Shown: piece after piece, positions 61,439 to 64,000 of the stretch | Position numbering within the stretch: position 1 is the stretch's first letter | Layout of the letters: each line of letters starts with the position of its first letter | NCBI RefSeq assembly: GCF_032583975.1 | Contig: NZ_JAWHTF010000006.1 | Length of the DNA stretch: 64,000 nt | Direction: 5' to 3' (one strand) | Source: Gilvirhabdus luticola | GTDB lineage: Bacteria; Bacteroidota; Bacteroidia; Flavobacteriales; Flavobacteriaceae | Made by a program: the position numbers and the translations under genes | Notes under the pieces: generated by a model | Databases searched by the model: none | What the model was told of the DNA's origin: nothing | Seen by the model: only the letters and a program-made list of their open reading frames with translations

Positions 61439-61566
61439 AACGTTTAGTATAAGAGCAGTAGCTAACTAAAAGCTACCATCTTTCGGGTAGGAAGATACTG
61501 AATTAAAACAAAAAACGGTTCAAGTTTATACCTGAACCGCTATTGCTTTTATACCTTGTTGTAGCC
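61436..61566 (-). repeat. attC-like site 5
   Basis: CATAAC (61436-61441), GTTTA, GTATAAGAGC (61447-61456); an interior hairpin CGGTTCA/TGAACCG (61516-61539); GCTTTTATAC (61545-61554), CTT, GTTGTAGCC (61558-61566). Nine of ten outer arm bases are complementary. Confidence 0.65.
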
Positions 61567-61611
61567 AGTTAATTTGCTAAATCAATGTCATCTTGTAGTT
61601 TTTCAGTGCTT

Positions 61612-63843
61612 TTATTCCTTTAAAATTTTACCTGAATAAATTTTGTCTTCACTTTCAATCTTTAAGAAATACATACCACTAGTCAAGAATGAAATATCAA
61701 TTTGTTTTTTATTATTTACTTCAAGTACCAATTTACCGCTAATGTTAAACAATTTAGCTTTAAAGCTTTCATCTAATTTAATATTTACAACGTCGTTAAC
61801 TGGATTAGGATAAAAAGAAACCACATTATTTGATAGCTCTTCAATTCCTAGTCCAGAATCAGGTGTAGCAGTAGTAGTATTAAACACACTAATCTCGCCT
61901 GAAGCTCTTGCATTAATCCTAAACTCATAAGTGGTGCCATTTACTAAGCCGCTTACAGTTCTTGTAGTTTCATTTGGGTCTGTAATAACATATACAGTAT
62001 CCCAAGTTGAAGAACTACTTTCTTTCCAATATAAAACATAATTTTGAAATGTACGACCGCCTAAATCAGGAAGATTCCAAGAAAGGTCTATTTGTTGATC
62101 TCCTGGTGTAGCAATTAGTGTAGGAGCATTCAGAGTTCCAAACGGTGTATCCGTTACATTATTAGAGTATGGACCATTTAATTCAGAACCACCATTATCA
62201 TAAACAGCTCTAACTGAAAACACATATTCAGTACCATTTGTTAAACCATTTATTGTAGTTGTTAGATTAGGTAAATTGACTGTAACAATGGTAGGAGTAA
62301 AGCCACCTGATTCTATATATGATACCTCATATCTTATAATTGAATAACCATCATGGTGGACAGGTTCATTCCAGTTAAGGGTTGCAGATTCATTCCCTAT
62401 GGAGCTTAAATTCAAAAATGGAGCCACTGATAATTGAATGGCGCCAATATCACGAAAACCATTACCATCAAATCTATCATTGCCAATTGGGTCTAAAGTA
62501 ATTGGCTGATTTGTTATAGGATTGGTTAAAGTAGTATTAACAACATCAATCAATTCTCCTGGAAATGCAGGTTTAACAAATTCAGCATCTAAGAATACTA
62601 TGCTGGTGTTTACTTGCGGTTCAAAACCATTTAAATTCGTAAGTAAATTTGGTTGTGAAGTAATGGTTTTTAAGGCAGCAGCATCTTGACTTACTGAAGG
62701 CTCAATCCATGTAGCTCCATCAGCTGTAATATTTGAACCCTCTAAAGTGAGCAAAATTGTTCCTGTAGTTGATGGGAAGTTAAAGCCAATAGCTGATTCT
62801 ATAAAATTAAGTGAACCAGAAGAACTGTTATGGATTAATGAATTAACAGAGAAACTAGAACATTCCAAGTTACATTCATTGCCATTAAATCTAATTGAAG
62901 AAGCAATAATATTCATAGGGCCATTTGAATTATTCCAAATACGTTCCCCGTAATTTAACACGCCTAATCCATCTGATAAAACAAAAGTAGAATTAACAAT
63001 ATTTGTGGTAGTACCACCAGATATTTTTAAACCACCAGCACCTAAAAACCTTGAGCTGACAATATTAGCAACAGCAGAACCAGAACCTTCCCAATTAATT
63101 GCGTAGTGTTTTTGTTTGTTTAAATCGTAAAAAAGACTATTTTCAATTGTTAAATTTCCTGCATTTGGCTCAGAGATAATTGTTGCAGTTAAATCCGGTG
63201 TGGTCTCCCAATTTATAGATTCTTGAAAAGATGAATTTTTTATAGACAATGAACCGCCACTAGCTACTGACATCATACCAGTTGTGCCACTTGGACAATT
63301 ATTAGTAGCCCAAATATCGCTAGCTTTAAAATTCTCCAAATTTAAAGTTGCATTTTCATATATTTGCGCAACACCATTAAACTCTTTAATTGAAAGATCT
63401 TTTATGGTTACAGTAATAGCAGAATTATCCTGATTAATAGTTCCAACTCTTAAAAACGTTGGTGCTTTTAACATAATTGTTGTACTTCCAATGGATCCCG
63501 GGCATGCGGCTAATGGATTTGTAGTACCATCCGCAGCAATCCACCATTGTTTTGCATTAATAGAACTTCCGTTACCTTCAATGACTACAGATTCGAGAAT
63601 TATTGCCATGTCTGGATTTGTTAGACTGAATCCTGGCGTAATAGCATCTACAGTTAACCCTGCAGAAAATTGAATAATGTCCTCTCCTGGGTTAGCATTA
63701 GCATCTTGTATGGCTTGTAAAAAAGAGCCAGGACCTTCTAAATTCGTTGATGTAACGTTATAGGTTGTTTGTGAATAGGAGTTTTTAAAACTTGCTAGTA
63801 ATAGTATACCTATTATATATAAAAAGAGTTTGTTGTGTTTCAT
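61612..63843 (-). CDS. Large secreted beta-helix/Fn3 protein with T9SS sorting domain (cassette)
   Basis: 743-residue exported protein. Signal peptide 1-24 (MKHNKLFLYIIGILLLASFKNSYS). Residues about 30-470 are a right-handed beta-helix / choice-of-anchor type domain: repeated short strands with asparagine and serine (SIKNSSFQESINW, NIVNSTFVLSDGLGVLN) and GNDRFDGNGFRDIGAIQLS at its end. Two fibronectin type III domains follow (about 471-570 and 575-665; YEVSYIESGGFTPTIVTVN, YVLYWKESSSSTWDTVYV). The final 70 residues (SFYPNPVNDVVNIKL ... FLTSGMYFLKIESEDKIYSG) are a T9SS type-A sorting domain. Probably a cell-surface adhesin or polysaccharide-binding protein. It is a 2.2-kb gene in a one-gene cassette, large for integron cargo. 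Confidence 0.85.
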   Translation of the reverse strand: MKHNKLFLYIIGILLLASFKNSYSQTTYNVTSTNLEGPGSFLQAIQDANANPGEDIIQFSAGLTVDAITPGFSLTNPDMAIILESVVIEGNGSSINAKQWWIAADGTTNPLAACPGSIGSTTIMLKAPTFLRVGTINQDNSAITVTIKDLSIKEFNGVAQIYENATLNLENFKASDIWATNNCPSGTTGMMSVASGGSLSIKNSSFQESINWETTPDLTATIISEPNAGNLTIENSLFYDLNKQKHYAINWEGSGSAVANIVSSRFLGAGGLKISGGTTTNIVNSTFVLSDGLGVLNYGERIWNNSNGPMNIIASSIRFNGNECNLECSSFSVNSLIHNSSSGSLNFIESAIGFNFPSTTGTILLTLEGSNITADGATWIEPSVSQDAAALKTITSQPNLLTNLNGFEPQVNTSIVFLDAEFVKPAFPGELIDVVNTTLTNPITNQPITLDPIGNDRFDGNGFRDIGAIQLSVAPFLNLSSIGNESATLNWNEPVHHDGYSIIRYEVSYIESGGFTPTIVTVNLPNLTTTINGLTNGTEYVFSVRAVYDNGGSELNGPYSNNVTDTPFGTLNAPTLIATPGDQQIDLSWNLPDLGGRTFQNYVLYWKESSSSTWDTVYVITDPNETTRTVSGLVNGTTYEFRINARASGEISVFNTTTATPDSGLGIEELSNNVVSFYPNPVNDVVNIKLDESFKAKLFNISGKLVLEVNNKKQIDISFLTSGMYFLKIESEDKIYSGKILKE

Positions 63844-63921
63844 AGTTTTGAATTTAATATACTTAATAAAAATAATAAAAGTTCTTTACTTTACCCAAAT
63901 TTAAGGACGAGCCAAAATTGG

Positions 63922-63973
63922 CTACAACGGTAAGTATAAAATGCGTTTTAATGCAGCTTATACAATGTTATAG
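63922..63973 (-). repeat. attC-like site 6 (compact)
   Basis: CTACAAC (63922-63928), GGTAA, GTATAAAATGC (63934-63944), short loop, GCAGCTTATAC (63953-63963), AAT, GTTATAG (63967-63973). At 52 bases this is the shortest of the six; nine of eleven arm bases are complementary. It bounds the T9SS gene's cassette upstream. The last 27 bases of the window show nothing further. Confidence 0.65.
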
Positions 63974-64000
63974 GTTTTTAATTAGAAGTCAATTTTTCTC

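Larger units (their letters stand above)
57284..63973 (-). mobile_element. Integron-like gene cassette array, no integrase visible
   Basis: Six attC-like sites (57284-57414, 58384-58449, 59315-59443, 60223-60412, 61436-61566, 63922-63973) alternate with five single genes, all on the minus strand. Every site has the same end plan on the plus strand: NNNAAC, five or six bases, an inverted arm, variable interior, the arm's complement, three or five bases, then GTTRTGC-like. One-direction genes, one gene per unit and variable-length imperfectly palindromic separators with conserved core ends are the hallmarks of integron cassettes; arrays without an integrase are called CALINs. The integrase and attI, if any, lie outside the window. 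Confidence 0.65.

Noticed and set aside
1..64000. CRISPR array or prophage
   Set aside because: No regularly spaced identical repeats and no phage structural, integrase or lysis genes were seen.

Overview
The window is AT-rich chromosomal DNA from a member of the Bacteroidota, almost certainly a marine Flavobacteriaceae (Winogradskyella/Olleya/Psychroserpens-like). The evidence is: several large secreted proteins ending in type IX secretion (T9SS) sorting domains; flavobacterial families (DUF2490, DUF4199, DUF4286, DUF6090, DUF6428, OlsF-type acyltransferase, TonB-like C-terminal protein); promoters of the Bacteroidetes type (TAnnTTTG) close to genes; and few Shine-Dalgarno sequences. No phage, IS element, CRISPR array or rRNA was seen. 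One tRNA (Leu, anticodon CAA) is present.

Region 1 (1-13.6 kb) is a carbon and nitrogen assimilation block. It holds the end of PEP carboxylase; a leftward porin / P-II / ammonium transporter operon; the divergent GOGAT pair gltB-gltD; a small secreted protein; and a rightward carbonic anhydrase / DUF2490 / SulP transporter operon. Together they take up ammonium and bicarbonate, and fix the ammonium into glutamate and bicarbonate into oxaloacetate. The gltB/porin intergenic region and the carbonic anhydrase leader both contain clear palindromes next to promoter-like sequences.

Region 2 (13.6-30 kb) is mostly housekeeping: OmpA-like and lipoprotein genes, metG, an LD-carboxypeptidase, yraN, a thioredoxin-like protein, mfd, a TerB-like protein, fbp, a GNAT enzyme, aspartate kinase and a bifunctional acyltransferase. 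Two scars are visible. An FGE-like gene with an in-frame stop has been placed between the LD-carboxypeptidase and yraN, leaving a copy of the yraN start behind. A short palindromic repeat has been absorbed in frame into mfd.

Region 3 (30-46 kb), almost entirely on the minus strand, holds a small ArsR-controlled operon rich in cysteine pairs but with no arsenic pump; a run of small VOC/DUF genes with a membrane-anchored LuxR-type regulator; a hydroxyacid dehydrogenase and cupin; mgtE, rsmA, a large TPR protein, serS, an HTTM membrane protein and ribF. Two small genes below the usual size cut-off (46 and 41 codons) lie here.

Region 4 (46-56 kb) carries a tandem pair of T9SS-secreted reprolysin-type metalloproteases, then pth-rplY-prs, the tRNA-Leu and a TonB-like protein.

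Region 5 (56.5-64 kb) is accessory. Five leftward single-gene units are separated by six elements with conserved ends (NNNAAC-N5/6-arm ... arm'-N3/5-GTTRTGC-like) and strongly self-complementary interiors. This is the architecture of integron attC sites, and the region is best read as an integron-like cassette array without a visible integrase. The cassettes encode a GNAT-like protein, a probable AbaSI/PvuRts1I-family modified-cytosine restriction endonuclease, a DUF6090 membrane protein, a TPR protein and a large T9SS-secreted beta-helix protein. This array is the most interesting part of the window.
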